A stretch of 64,000 bases of DNA, taken from positions 2,542,001 through 2,606,000 of the forward strand of contig NZ_CP016033.1 of NCBI RefSeq assembly GCF_001663175.1, written 5' to 3'. A program made the translations under genes and the position numbers. The notes beneath the pieces are model-generated. The model was given only the letters and a program-made list of their open reading frames with translations, was not told where the DNA came from and searched no databases. This stretch comes from Erythrobacter neustonensis. Lineage in GTDB: Bacteria; Pseudomonadota; Alphaproteobacteria; Sphingomonadales; Sphingomonadaceae. Of this stretch, positions 36,428 to 45,403 are shown piece after piece. The first letter of the stretch is position 1. Each line of letters starts with the position of its first letter.

Positions 36428-36515
36428 GGAACGTCTCCTCGATTTTGCATTGAGTGGGAAAAGATTGCGGGATTGCAAGCTTATGCTTGCCGGTGAAGTC
36501 ATGCGGGCGTGCAGA

Positions 36516-36716
36516 TCAACTGTCTGAAGCATCGTCAAAAATCTCCTCGATCGGCATGGCGAACAGCCGCGCGATGCGGAACGCGAGGGGGAGGGAGGGG
36601 TCGTGCTTTCCTGTCTCGATCGCGTTCACCGCCTGGCGCGACACGTCCAGCCGTCCGGCGAGTTCTGCCTGCGACCAATTGCGCTCGGCACGCAGCACCT
36701 TGAGCCGGTTCCTCAA
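36516..36716 (-). CDS. Small XRE-type helix-turn-helix regulator
   Basis: The 66-residue protein MRNRLKVLRAERNWSQAELA is essentially a lone HTH: WSQAELAGRLDVSRQAVNAIE is the two-helix reading unit split here by one residue more than usual spacing. The ending KHDPSLPLAFRIARLFAMPI plus EEIFDD is typical of the short YgzD-like family. Its start overlaps the stop of the upstream membrane gene by four bases, so it is the second gene of that operon and probably represses it. Confidence 0.92.
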   Translation of the reverse strand: MRNRLKVLRAERNWSQAELAGRLDVSRQAVNAIETGKHDPSLPLAFRIARLFAMPIEEIFDDASDS

Positions 36717-37099
36717 CGCAGCCCCCTGATCCAGCGGGTATGAAAGCCCAGATAGAATGCCGCTATCGCCCCGAACCCCGCGATCTCGGCCGGGATATCC
36801 TGACCCGAGCCATTGCCCCTGAAGCCGTCATACACCCCTTCAAGAAACGGCAGCGCGATCAGACCGATGACCACCGCGGCAAAGGCCAGCGCGGTTCCTG
36901 CCTGCCACAAAGTCTCGATATATTCGTCACGAAAACGCGGGAGAAGCATCACGATCAACGGTGCCACCATCACCCCGATGCTAAAGCCCTTGGCAAAATC
37001 GGGCCAGTCCAACGCGAAGGCAAGGCAAGTGCACACCGTGGCGAGCCCTCCGATGTGGGCCATGGTCAGATAGATCATGGTTCGTTTCTCGCTCGTCAT
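36713..37099 (-). CDS. Four-helix membrane protein paired with XRE regulator
   Basis: The 128-residue protein has four hydrophobic helices (about residues 8-28, 35-52, 65-85 and 105-122). The loop LLPRFRDEYIETLWQAGTAL lies between helices 2 and 3. The ribosome site AAGGAA lies eight bases before the ATG. Small HTH genes of this kind are often coupled to a membrane partner that may control the regulator. No known family is assigned with confidence. Confidence 0.72.
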   Translation of the reverse strand: MTSEKRTMIYLTMAHIGGLATVCTCLAFALDWPDFAKGFSIGVMVAPLIVMLLPRFRDEYIETLWQAGTALAFAAVVIGLIALPFLEGVYDGFRGNGSGQDIPAEIAGFGAIAAFYLGFHTRWIRGLR

Positions 37100-37113
37100 C
37101 GCAGTTCCTTTTT

Positions 37114-37129
37114 GTCAGGTATGCCTGAC
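37114..37129 (-). promoter_or_regulatory. Perfect inverted repeat in XRE operon leader
   Basis: GTCAGG-TATG-CCTGAC is a perfect 6-base inverted repeat 14 bases upstream of the membrane-protein ATG and immediately downstream of the -10 box. It is a likely binding site of the operon's own XRE regulator. Confidence 0.6.
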
Positions 37130-37181
37130 TTTATGTCGTGATTCGCTGACTATGTCAACATAACCTGACTTTATGTCGTGA
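37124..37181 (-). repeat. Three direct repeats at two-turn spacing
   Basis: CCTGACTTTATGTCGTGA occurs identically at 37124-37141 and 37164-37181, and a shorter copy CTGACTATGTC lies between at 37146. The CTGAC cores start at 37125, 37146 and 37165, so the spacing is 21 and 19 bases. The repeats overlap the promoter. Confidence 0.75.
37130..37158 (-). promoter_or_regulatory. Promoter of the membrane protein-XRE operon
   Basis: On the minus strand TTGACA (37158-37153) is a perfect -35 and CATAAA (37135-37130) is the -10, with a 17-base spacer. Both boxes are embedded in the direct repeats, so a repressor on them would block polymerase. Confidence 0.65.
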
Positions 37182-37265
37182 AGGCGCGACTTCGGATTGT
37201 GATTGGCGGCTCTACAAAAGCTGCGGCATTGACGCTGTGGGGGTGTTCGGCCATTGCGAGCCGCC

Positions 37266-38210
37266 ATGAATGCAGCACCCTCTTTTGCACCCGCCGGGGG
37301 CATGCCCGCCCGCGATCCGGCGCGCTCGTTTCAGGACATGATCCTGACGCTTCACGACTTCTGGAGCGCGCATGCCGGCTGCGTCATTCTCCAGCCCTAT
37401 GACATGCGGATGGGCGCAGGCACCTTCCACACTGCAACCACGCTGCGCGCGCTTGGGCCGGAGCCCTGGAATGCTGCTTTCGTCCAGCCCTGCCGCCGTC
37501 CGACCGACGGACGCTACGGCGAGAACCCGAACCGGCTGCAACACTACTACCAATACCAAATAATCCTGAAGCCGAGCCCTTCGGATATTCAGGAGCTCTA
37601 CCTCAAAAGTCTCGCCGCGATCGGCATCGACCCGCTGGCGCACGATATCCGCTTCGTCGAGGATGACTGGGAATCGCCGACGCTGGGCGCGTGGGGGCTG
37701 GGCTGGGAAGTCTGGTGCGACGGGATGGAAGTCACCCAGTTCACCTATTTCCAGCAGATGGGCGGCTTCGATTGCAAGCCTGTCGCAGGCGAGCTTACCT
37801 ACGGGCTCGAACGATTGGCGATGTATATCCAGGGCGTCGACAACGTCTACGATCTGGCTTTCAACACGTCGGGCGTGACCTATGGCGACGTGTTCCTCGA
37901 AAACGAGCGGCAGATGTCGAAGTGGAACTTCGAGGTCGCCGACACCGACGCCTTGTTCGACCTCTTCGCCAAGGCCGAGGCGGAATGCCGCAACGCGCTG
38001 TCCGCGGACGTGCCGATCGCCGCTTATGAACAGGCGGTCGAAGCCAGCCACGTGTTCAACCTGCTGCAGGCGCGCGGCGTGATTTCGGTGCAGGAGCGTG
38101 CCAGCTACATGGGCCGCGTGCGCGACCTCGCGCGTGCATCGTGCGAAGCCTATGCAAAGAAGATGACCCCGCAATGGGAAGCGAAATACCCCGGATGGAG
38201 CCTCGTCTGA
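37266..38210 (+). CDS. glyQ: Glycyl-tRNA synthetase alpha subunit
   Basis: Catalytic subunit of the alpha2beta2 glycyl-tRNA synthetase. The 314-residue product begins with a 20-residue Ala/Pro extension before the canonical [59 protein letters not shown] and [18 protein letters not shown] are class II signatures. It ends in the TGA that overlaps the glyS ATG. The exact start in the extension is uncertain. Confidence 0.97.
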   Translation: MNAAPSFAPAGGMPARDPARSFQDMILTLHDFWSAHAGCVILQPYDMRMGAGTFHTATTLRALGPEPWNAAFVQPCRRPTDGRYGENPNRLQHYYQYQIILKPSPSDIQELYLKSLAAIGIDPLAHDIRFVEDDWESPTLGAWGLGWEVWCDGMEVTQFTYFQQMGGFDCKPVAGELTYGLERLAMYIQGVDNVYDLAFNTSGVTYGDVFLENERQMSKWNFEVADTDALFDLFAKAEAECRNALSADVPIAAYEQAVEASHVFNLLQARGVISVQERASYMGRVRDLARASCEAYAKKMTPQWEAKYPGWSLV

Positions 38211-40321
38211 TGGCCAACTTCCTGCTCGAACTGCGCTGCGAGGAAATCCCTGCCCGGATGCAGGCGGGCGCGCGCGCCGAACTGGAAAAGCTGTTCCGGC
38301 GCGAGCTTGACGCTGCCGGGGTCAAGGTGGGTGAGCTCACCATCTGGTCGACCCCGCGCCGTCTGGCGCTGATCGCACGCGGATTGCCGCTCGCGACCGA
38401 AGCGGTCAGCGAAGAAGCCAAGGGTCCGCCCGAAGGCGCGCCCGATGCCGCGATCGACGGGTTCTGCAAGAAAGCCGGCGTGACCCGCGAACAGCTCGAA
38501 TTGCGCGATGTGAAGGGCCGGATGACCTATTTCGCGGTGATCGCGCAACCGGGCCGGGCGATGACCGATGTGCTTGCTGCGGCGATCCCGGCGATCATTC
38601 GCGATTTTTCGTGGCCCAAATCGATGCGCTGGGGCGCGGCGTCGATCACCACCGATGCGCTGCGCTGGGTGCGGCCGCTGTCGGGTATCGTTGCCCTGCT
38701 CGATGGTGCGGTGATCGACGTTGAGGTCGGCGGCATCCGGTCGGGTGCGACCACCCGCGGCCACCGCTTCCACCACGATGGCGACATCACGATCGCTTCG
38801 ACCGGGAACTATGCCGAAAAGCTGCGCGCGGCGCATGTCATCGTCGACCACGAAGAGCGCGCCGCGATCATTCGCGAAGGCGCGGCGAAGGCTGCGGCCG
38901 ACGCTGGCCTTACGCTGGTGGCGGATGAAGGGCTGGTGATCGAAAACGCCGGGCTGACCGAATGGCCGGTGCCGCTGCTCGGAAGGTTCGACGAGGACTT
39001 TCTCGACGTGCCCCCCGAAGTAATCCAGCTCACCGCGCGGGTGAACCAGAAGTATTTTGTCTGCGAGGATGCTGACGGCAAGCTCGCCAATGCCTTCGTC
39101 TGCACCGCGAACATCGATCCCAGCGACGCGAGCGTGGTGGTCGACGGCAATCGCAAGGTCCTCGCCGCGCGGCTTTCGGATGCGCGGTTCTTCTGGGAGC
39201 AGGACCAGAAGACCCCGCTGGCCCAGCACGCGCACAAGCTGGCGCGGATCACCTTCCACGAAAAGCTCGGCACGGTTGCGGACAAGGTCGAGCGCGTTGC
39301 CAGCCTCGCGCGCTGGCTGTGCGAGCAAGGGATCGTCGCTGGCGACCCGGCGCTGGCCGAACAGGCGGCGCGGCTGGCCAAGGCCGATCTCGTCACCGAG
39401 ATGGTCGGCGAATTCCCCGAGTTGCAAGGGCTTATGGGCGGCTATTACGCTGCTCGCGAAGGTCTGCCGCAGGAGGTTTCGGACGCGATCCGCGATCACT
39501 ACAAGCCGGTCGGGCAGGGCGACGACGTGCCCACCGCGCCGGTTACTGTGGCAGTCTCTCTGGCAGATAAGCTGGACACGTTGCGCAGTTTCTTCGCCAT
39601 CGACGAGAAACCCACCGGATCGAAAGACCCGTTCGCGCTTCGCCGGGCGGCACTTGCCGTTATCCGGTTGATTGCAGAAAATGACCTGAGGCTCGGCGTC
39701 GCGGAGGGCGATCTGCTCGACTTCTTCGCGGACCGCCTCAAGGTTCAGCAGCGCGAGGCAGGCGTTCGCCACGATCTGATCGATGCGGTCTTCGCGCTCG
39801 GCGGCGAGGATGATCTTGTCCGCCTGCTCGCCCGCGTCCATGCGCTGCAGGCTTTCGTCACCACCGAGGACGGTGCGAACCTACTCGCCGGCTACAAGCG
39901 CGCGGCCAACATCCTCAAGAAGGAAGACTGGCACGGAATCGAAGGCGAAATCGCCGCCACCGGCGAGGAAGATCCGCTTGCGGGGGTCGACGACCCCGAT
40001 CTTGCGCCGGTGATCGCGGCCAAGATGGCCGATCGCCACGCGGCCGCATCGACGCTTTCCTACACGCCCGAACCGGCCGAAAAGGCGCTGATCGACGCGC
40101 TCGATACTGCCGCTCCGCGCGCCGCCGCGGCGGTGGATAGCGAGCGGTTCGCCGATGCCATGGCCGCGCTTGCCACCTTGCGCGCGGCGGTGGACAGGTT
40201 CTTTGAAGAGGTGACCGTGAATGATGCCGACGCCGGCAAGCGCGCCGCAAGGCTTGCGCTGCTCGCGCGGTTCCGCGACGCTGTTCACCGCGTGGCCGAT
40301 TTCAGCCGGATCGAGGGGTAA
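38210..40321 (+). CDS. glyS: Glycyl-tRNA synthetase beta subunit
   Basis: tRNA-binding subunit, 703 residues, starting [18 protein letters not shown]; the ATG overlaps the glyQ stop (TGATG). The body contains FSWPKSMRWG, VLAARLSDARFFWEQDQKTP and the HD-like region, and a C-terminal anticodon-binding domain (FFEEVTVNDADAGKRAARLA). Equal synthesis with glyQ is expected from the coupling. Confidence 0.97.
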   Translation: MANFLLELRCEEIPARMQAGARAELEKLFRRELDAAGVKVGELTIWSTPRRLALIARGLPLATEAVSEEAKGPPEGAPDAAIDGFCKKAGVTREQLELRDVKGRMTYFAVIAQPGRAMTDVLAAAIPAIIRDFSWPKSMRWGAASITTDALRWVRPLSGIVALLDGAVIDVEVGGIRSGATTRGHRFHHDGDITIASTGNYAEKLRAAHVIVDHEERAAIIREGAAKAAADAGLTLVADEGLVIENAGLTEWPVPLLGRFDEDFLDVPPEVIQLTARVNQKYFVCEDADGKLANAFVCTANIDPSDASVVVDGNRKVLAARLSDARFFWEQDQKTPLAQHAHKLARITFHEKLGTVADKVERVASLARWLCEQGIVAGDPALAEQAARLAKADLVTEMVGEFPELQGLMGGYYAAREGLPQEVSDAIRDHYKPVGQGDDVPTAPVTVAVSLADKLDTLRSFFAIDEKPTGSKDPFALRRAALAVIRLIAENDLRLGVAEGDLLDFFADRLKVQQREAGVRHDLIDAVFALGGEDDLVRLLARVHALQAFVTTEDGANLLAGYKRAANILKKEDWHGIEGEIAATGEEDPLAGVDDPDLAPVIAAKMADRHAAASTLSYTPEPAEKALIDALDTAAPRAAAAVDSERFADAMAALATLRAAVDRFFEEVTVNDADAGKRAARLALLARFRDAVHRVADFSRIEG

Positions 40322-40402
40322 GGGTTTTTCGATCTTAGGACTGTGTCTCATGTGTCGCATGGTTCATGCTTGCGGCGCGCTAGCTTAACAGGATGATGTG
40401 AC

Positions 40403-43069
40403 GTGCAGACAGTCTATCCCTTTGGCGGCAGCGCCGCACATTCCGATCCCCGCCAGAAGGACAAGACGATCGTCGGGGGCAAGGGGGCGAACCTTGCCGA
40501 AATGGCCAGCATCGGGCTGCCGGTGCCCCCGGGCTTCACGATCACGACCGAAGAATGCGTTGCCTATTTGAATGATGGCGGTGATTTTTCCGAAAGCCTG
40601 AAAGCTGCGGCACTGGATGCGCTCAGCCATGTCGAGCGGACGGTCGGCAAGCGGTTCGGCGATCCGGGCGATCCGCTGCTGGTATCGGTGCGGTCGGGCG
40701 CGCGGGTATCGATGCCCGGGATGATGGACACCGTGCTCAACCTCGGCCTCAACGACGATACCGTTACGGGTCTGGCGCAGTCTTCGGGCGATGCGCGGTT
40801 TGCCTGGGACAGCTATCGCCGGTTCATCCAGATGTATTCGGACGTGGTGCTGGGGATCGACCACGGCCTGTTCGAAGAAGCGCTCGAAATCGTGAAGGAA
40901 GACAACGGTTTCTATAACGATACCGAGATGTCGTCCGAACATTGGCAGGCCTTGGTGGGCCAATACAAGGGGATCGTCGAACAGGAACTTGGGCGGCCCT
41001 TTCCCCAAGATGTCAACGCGCAGCTGTGGGGCGCGATCCGCGCTGTGTTCGACAGCTGGGACAGCGACCGCGCGAAGGTCTACCGCCGGCTGAACGACAT
41101 TCCGTCCGACTGGGGCACCGCGGTCAATGTGCAAGCGATGGTGTTCGGCAATATGGGCGAAACCAGCGCCACGGGCGTCGCCTTCACCCGCGACCCGGCG
41201 ACCGGCGCGCGCGCCTATTACGGCGAATACCTGATCAACGCACAGGGCGAGGATGTCGTCGCCGGCATCCGCACGCCGCAATACCTCACCATCGCCGCGC
41301 GCGAGGCTGCGGGTGCCAAGCCGCTTTCGATGGAAGAGGCACTGCCCGAAGCCTACGCCGAATTGGCGCGCGTCTTCGACCTGCTGGAACTTCATTACAA
41401 GGACATGCAGGATATTGAATTCACGGTAGAACGCGGAAAGCTGTGGATGCTGCAAACGCGTTCGGGCAAGCGTACCGCGAAAGCCGCGCTCAAGATGGCG
41501 GTCGACATGGTGGCCGAAGGGCTGATCGACGAACGCGAAGCCGTGCGCCGTGTCGATCCGATGGCGCTCGACCAGTTGCTGCACCCCACGCTCGACCCCG
41601 AGGCCGAGCGCAATGTGCTCACCACCGGGCTTCCCGCCTCTCCGGGGGCAGCAGCGGGCAAGATCGTGCTCGATGCCGATACTGCCGAACAATGGGCGGG
41701 GCGGGGTGAAAAGGTGATCCTTGTGCGGGTGGAGACATCGCCTGAGGACATTCACGGGATGCACGCGGCACAGGGCATCCTCACCGCGCGCGGCGGGATG
41801 ACGAGCCACGCCGCCGTGGTCGCGCGCGGCATGGGCCGCCCTTGTGTTTCCGGCGCGGGTCAGGTGTCGATCGACCGCGCGACGCGAACCCTTCGGATCG
41901 GCGCGACCGAACTCAAGGAAGGCGACGCGATCACGCTCGACGGGGCGACCGGGCAAGTCATGCTCGGCATCGTGCCCACGGTCGAACCCGAGCTTGCGGG
42001 CGATTTTGGCGCGCTGATGGTATGGGCGGACAAACTGCGCCGGATGAAGGTGCGCACTAACGCTGAAACGCCGGACGATTGCCGCATGGCGCGCCAGTTC
42101 GGCGCCGAGGGTATCGGCCTTTGCCGCACTGAACACATGTTCTTCGAGGCCTCGCGTATCTCTCTGGTGCGGCAGATGATCCTTGCAGAAGACGAGGCCG
42201 GTCGGCGGCGGGCGCTGGAACAATTGCTGCCCGAACAGCGGGCCGATTTTACCGCGATCTTCGAAGTGATGGCGGGGCTTCCCTGCACGATCCGCCTGCT
42301 CGATCCGCCGCTGCACGAATTCCTTCCGCATGCGGACGAGGAGTTTGCCGAACTGGCGGACGCCACCGGGTTGGGGGTCGATCATCTGAAACGCCGCGCG
42401 GCCGAGTTGCACGAATTCAATCCGATGCTCGGACACCGCGGTTGCCGCCTGGGGATCACGTTCCCCGAAATCTACGCGATGCAGGCGCGGGCGATCTTCG
42501 AAGCAGTGTGTGCGGTAAAGATCGCCAGCGGCGAGGCGCCGTTGCCCGAAATCATGATCCCGCTGGTCGCCACCAAACGCGAACTGGCACTGCTGAAGGC
42601 GGTGGTCGACAAGGAAGCCGAAGCCGTGTTCGCGCAGACCGGCACGCGCGTCGATTATCTGGTCGGCACGATGATCGAACTGCCCCGCGCTGCATTGATG
42701 GCGGGCGAGATTGCCGAGGAGGCCGCGTTCTTTTCCTTCGGGACGAACGATCTCACCCAAACGACGCTCGGCGTCTCGCGTGACGATGCTGCACGGTTCC
42801 TGAGTGTCTATGTCGACAAGGGCATCTTCCCGCGCGATCCTTTCGTCAGTCTGGATATCGAAGGCGTCGGGCAACTGGTTGAATTGGCTGCTGAACGTGG
42901 CAGGGCCACGCGGGGCAACATCAAGCTGGGGATTTGCGGCGAGCATGGCGGCGATCCGGCCAGCATCGCGTTCTGCGAGAAGGTCGGTCTCGATTATGTC
43001 AGTGCCTCGCCCTACCGCGTGCCGATCGCGCGGCTTGCCGCGGCGCAAGCGGCGCTGAAGCAGGGCTAG
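40403..43069 (+). CDS. ppdK: Pyruvate, phosphate dikinase
   Basis: Interconverts pyruvate + ATP + Pi and phosphoenolpyruvate + AMP + PPi, linking glycolysis and gluconeogenesis. The 888-residue product begins with a GTG codon (MQTVYPFGG), supported by AGGA nine bases upstream. The nucleotide-binding domain starts VGGKGANLAEMASIGLPVPP. The phospho-histidine domain has GGMTSHAAVVARGMGRPCVS. The PEP-binding barrel ends with the cysteine motif LGICGEHGGDPASI. It lies 82 bases after glyS, possibly co-transcribed. Confidence 0.97.
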   Translation: MQTVYPFGGSAAHSDPRQKDKTIVGGKGANLAEMASIGLPVPPGFTITTEECVAYLNDGGDFSESLKAAALDALSHVERTVGKRFGDPGDPLLVSVRSGARVSMPGMMDTVLNLGLNDDTVTGLAQSSGDARFAWDSYRRFIQMYSDVVLGIDHGLFEEALEIVKEDNGFYNDTEMSSEHWQALVGQYKGIVEQELGRPFPQDVNAQLWGAIRAVFDSWDSDRAKVYRRLNDIPSDWGTAVNVQAMVFGNMGETSATGVAFTRDPATGARAYYGEYLINAQGEDVVAGIRTPQYLTIAAREAAGAKPLSMEEALPEAYAELARVFDLLELHYKDMQDIEFTVERGKLWMLQTRSGKRTAKAALKMAVDMVAEGLIDEREAVRRVDPMALDQLLHPTLDPEAERNVLTTGLPASPGAAAGKIVLDADTAEQWAGRGEKVILVRVETSPEDIHGMHAAQGILTARGGMTSHAAVVARGMGRPCVSGAGQVSIDRATRTLRIGATELKEGDAITLDGATGQVMLGIVPTVEPELAGDFGALMVWADKLRRMKVRTNAETPDDCRMARQFGAEGIGLCRTEHMFFEASRISLVRQMILAEDEAGRRRALEQLLPEQRADFTAIFEVMAGLPCTIRLLDPPLHEFLPHADEEFAELADATGLGVDHLKRRAAELHEFNPMLGHRGCRLGITFPEIYAMQARAIFEAVCAVKIASGEAPLPEIMIPLVATKRELALLKAVVDKEAEAVFAQTGTRVDYLVGTMIELPRAALMAGEIAEEAAFFSFGTNDLTQTTLGVSRDDAARFLSVYVDKGIFPRDPFVSLDIEGVGQLVELAAERGRATRGNIKLGICGEHGGDPASIAFCEKVGLDYVSASPYRVPIARLAAAQAALKQG

Positions 43070-43833
43070 GTTCCAGCGAGCGAGCGGCGGCCTGTCAGGG
43101 TGACGATCTCGAAGCGTTCGCTCACCTTGCCATCGGCTCCCGCATGCGCTGCAAAAGCGGCCTGTGCGCGGGCAAGCGCCGCGCGGCTCAGCGCTGGGGC
43201 GGGCCTGGCAAGCGCGCTGCCAAGCCCCTGGTCGCGCAGATCGTCGATCAACTGCGAAAAGCGTGCATACCGCACCAACAGCGTATGGGTGTCGACCACC
43301 GGGTCTTTCCACCCCGCCCGCTGGAGCAGGGACGGCGCTGCCCGGGCATCGACCAGCGGATGGATCCTTGCCGCGGGCCGATCGGGTTCGGCAGCAAGCA
43401 TCGCGTCGCGCAAGACCGGCACGCTTTGCCCACCGATGAAACTCGCGATCACGTAACCATTGGGAACAAGCGCGGCTCTGAGCCGGATCAAGGCGCCGGG
43501 CAAGTCGTTGACCGCATCGAGCTGTCCCAGCACGCCGATGAAATCGAAACCCGGCGAGAGTTGAGGGAGCACCGGATCCGCATCGAGCGCAAGGGTGACG
43601 TCGCTGCCCGACTGCTCAAGAAAGGCGAGGAGGGTCGGCGCGGTATCTCCGATGATCAAGGCCCGGCGCGGTAGGTGTCGGACAAAGCGCAGTCGCTCGA
43701 CCATGTCTTCGGCCATGTCGTCGAGGAGAAAGCGTGCAGGCGCGCCGCGAACGTGTTGGCGCACGGCGGCCCGGCGCACGCGAGCGATCCGGCGCGGTTC
43801 GGAAAAGATTGCGGGGACGGAATTTTCAACCAT
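43066..43833 (-). CDS. SAM-dependent methyltransferase (BioC/NDUFAF5-like)
   Basis: The 255-residue protein starts MVENSVPAIFSEPRRIARVR, resembling the N-terminus of the NDUFAF5/BioC-like group (substrate-binding RRRAA helix). The region VRHLPRRALIIGDTAPTLLA is the modified SAM loop, and FDFIGVLGQLDAVNDLPGAL plus LRAALVPNGYVIASFIGGQS are motifs II and III. Longer in-frame starts run into comF and are rejected. It is divergent from comF, with 56 bases between. The target may be a complex I subunit as for NDUFAF5, but this is inferred. Confidence 0.82.
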   Translation of the reverse strand: MVENSVPAIFSEPRRIARVRRAAVRQHVRGAPARFLLDDMAEDMVERLRFVRHLPRRALIIGDTAPTLLAFLEQSGSDVTLALDADPVLPQLSPGFDFIGVLGQLDAVNDLPGALIRLRAALVPNGYVIASFIGGQSVPVLRDAMLAAEPDRPAARIHPLVDARAAPSLLQRAGWKDPVVDTHTLLVRYARFSQLIDDLRDQGLGSALARPAPALSRAALARAQAAFAAHAGADGKVSERFEIVTLTGRRSLAGT

Positions 43834-43889
43834 GACATGCGGCCCTGCCGTGCTTGCCAGCGCGGCGCAAGCCATGCGAGACGGGCAAC

Positions 43890-44576
43890 ATGGATCAGGT
43901 AGCTCAGCTTGCCCGGCATTTTGCGCCGCTCGTGGATTTTCTCTACCCGCCGCGCTGCCCTTCCTGCGGGTCGGGAGTGGCCAGTCAGGCAGGGCTCTGC
44001 GCCGAATGCTGGGCCTCGCTCGATATTCCGGGTGGTCCGCAACTGCTTTGGCATCCTGCCGGAGAGCTAGTGCCGATCCATGCCGCGACCCGTTACAACG
44101 CGACATCGCGCAAACTCGTTCTGGCTTACAAGCATGGCGGCAAGATCGGCTTATCGCGGTTGATGGCGCAGCTTATGGCATCGCACCTGCCGCCGCCGGG
44201 ACAGAGCCATCGTCCTCCGCTGCTTATTCCGGTGCCGTTGCATCGCTGGCGATTGTGGGGACGCGGATTCAACCAGTCGGCGGTGCTTGCGCAGGAATTG
44301 GCCAAGTTGGGCAGGGGGCAGGCGATGGTTGGCGCGCTTCAGCGGCATCGGCGCACGCCTTCGCTCGGAGGGCTGGGCGCGCAGCAACGCGACCTTGCCC
44401 TGAAGGGTGCGATCAGGCTGAGCGCCGGATTTGCCGCAAGGATCAAGGCGCGCGATGTGGTGTTGGTCGACGACGTGCTGACCAGCGGCGCTACCAGCCG
44501 CGCCTGCGTGGCGGCGCTTCAGGCTGCGCATCCTGCGTCGATTGCGATCACGTGCTTTGCGCAGGTCACGGACTGA
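43890..44576 (+). CDS. comF: ComF-family phosphoribosyltransferase-like protein
   Basis: The 228-residue protein has an N-terminal zinc ribbon (PPRCPSCGSG and CAECW, four cysteines). The phosphoribosyltransferase fold includes the PRPP motif DVVLVDDVLTSGATSRACVA near residue 190 and VPLHRWRLWGRGFNQSAVLA in the middle. ComF is required for DNA uptake in naturally competent species but is widespread elsewhere. The start at MDQVAQLARH is favoured over one 12 codons upstream. A strong hairpin follows 47 bases past the stop. Confidence 0.9.
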   Translation: MDQVAQLARHFAPLVDFLYPPRCPSCGSGVASQAGLCAECWASLDIPGGPQLLWHPAGELVPIHAATRYNATSRKLVLAYKHGGKIGLSRLMAQLMASHLPPPGQSHRPPLLIPVPLHRWRLWGRGFNQSAVLAQELAKLGRGQAMVGALQRHRRTPSLGGLGAQQRDLALKGAIRLSAGFAARIKARDVVLVDDVLTSGATSRACVAALQAAHPASIAITCFAQVTD

Positions 44577-44623
44577 TCCGACGGACGATCCGTTACCAAA
44601 CGTATGCTGCCTCTAAAACATAA

Positions 44624-44906
44624 CGCCCGAGGTCTTTTGGACCCCGGGCGCCACGTGACGAAACGGTGAGGATCCGCTCTTGCGAGCTCGGGCAGCGACC
44701 CCCTAATTTCGCTGCCAGGATCCAATCCCTATCGTTCAATCGGTCGCGCTGGCACCCCGCTGCCAGATGCGGTCCGATCACCCCCTGAACCTGACACCGG
44801 GCGGTGTCACGATCTCGGTTGGAAGCGCCTTTGCGGCAACTCCGAGGTTGTTCTTTCATCGCAGCGCGCCTTCAGAAAGAGGAAACAGCAACCAACGCTG
44901 TTTTTT
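44624..44906. ncRNA. Candidate structured RNA of unknown family
   Basis: In order: CGCCCGAGGTC/GACCCCGGGCG hairpin (44624-44650). Next is a three-way-junction-like unit closed by two GGATCC copies (44670 and 44718). It encloses GCTC-TTGC-GAGC and the 8-pair stem GGCAGCGA/TCGCTGCC. Then come an ATCGG...CCGAT hairpin capped by CTGGCA/TGCCAG, the stem TGACACC-GGGC-GGTGTCA, and CTCGG-TTG/CAA-CT-CCGAG. Last is AAACAGC/GCTGTTT followed by TTT (44883-44906). The last could end a plus-strand RNA; the first followed by TTATGTTTT could end a minus-strand RNA. It does not match the tmRNA, 6S, SRP or RNase P signatures I know. Confidence 0.35.
44883..44906 (+). terminator. Intrinsic terminator-like hairpin before hisI
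   Basis: AAACAGC and GCTGTTT (7 pairs, loop AACCAAC) run directly into further T residues, six in a row in total. It lies 69 bases before hisI and over 300 bases after comF, so it ends either a long comF 3' tail or a separate RNA. Confidence 0.6.
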
Positions 44907-44975
44907 GTTACAGCCTGTTGTCTGCTTGCAACAATCTGGCATGAGCGCGCGGCAAGCATGCGAGGAGTTGCGTCA

Positions 44976-45371
44976 ATGCCCGATACCACCATCACACCCG
45001 AGGAGCGCGAAACCGGCCGTGTCTTTGCGCCCAAGTATGATGCTTCCGGGTTGCTGACGGCAGTCGTGGTGAATGCCAGCAGCGGCGCGGTGCTTGTGGT
45101 CGCGCATATGAATGACGCCGCGCTTTCGGCCACCATCGAAACGGGCAAGGTGCACTTCTGGTCGCGTTCGCGCGGCAAGCTATGGATGAAGGGGGAGAGC
45201 TCTGGGAATGTGCTCGAGGTTGTCTCGATCGCAGTCGATTGCGACCAGGATGCCTTGGTCATTCGCGCCGATCCTGCGGGGCCCACGTGCCACACGGGCG
45301 CGGAAAGTTGCTTCTACCGCCTGCTTACAGCGGAGGACGGAACGCTGGGACTTGAGCTCATAGGTACTTGA
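44976..45371 (+). CDS. hisI: Phosphoribosyl-AMP cyclohydrolase
   Basis: Third step of histidine synthesis: opens the adenine ring of phosphoribosyl-AMP. The 131-residue product starts MPDTTITPEERETGRVF. Signature parts are HFWSRSRGKLWMKGESSGN and the zinc/magnesium site VDCDQDALVIRADPAGPTCH plus the cysteine of ESCFYR. An upstream in-frame ATG six codons earlier is less likely. No other his gene is adjacent. Confidence 0.95.
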   Translation: MPDTTITPEERETGRVFAPKYDASGLLTAVVVNASSGAVLVVAHMNDAALSATIETGKVHFWSRSRGKLWMKGESSGNVLEVVSIAVDCDQDALVIRADPAGPTCHTGAESCFYRLLTAEDGTLGLELIGT

Positions 45372-45403
45372 CGCTCACGTAAACGTAAGGCAATTCTCGG
45401 TGC

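Larger units (their letters stand above)
44577..44975. other. Non-coding stretch between comF and hisI
   Basis: This 399-base stretch has no supportable gene. It is filled by a series of perfect or near-perfect hairpins from 44624 to 44906 (annotated separately), then a 69-base A/T-richer segment upstream of hisI that should hold its promoter. Confidence 0.7.

Noticed and set aside
44624..44906. Known RNAs (tmRNA, 6S, SRP RNA, RNase P, common riboswitches)
   Set aside because: None of their signature sequences is present: no tag reading frame, no GGAAGGAAGC loop, no RNase P core. Hence only a candidate of unknown family.
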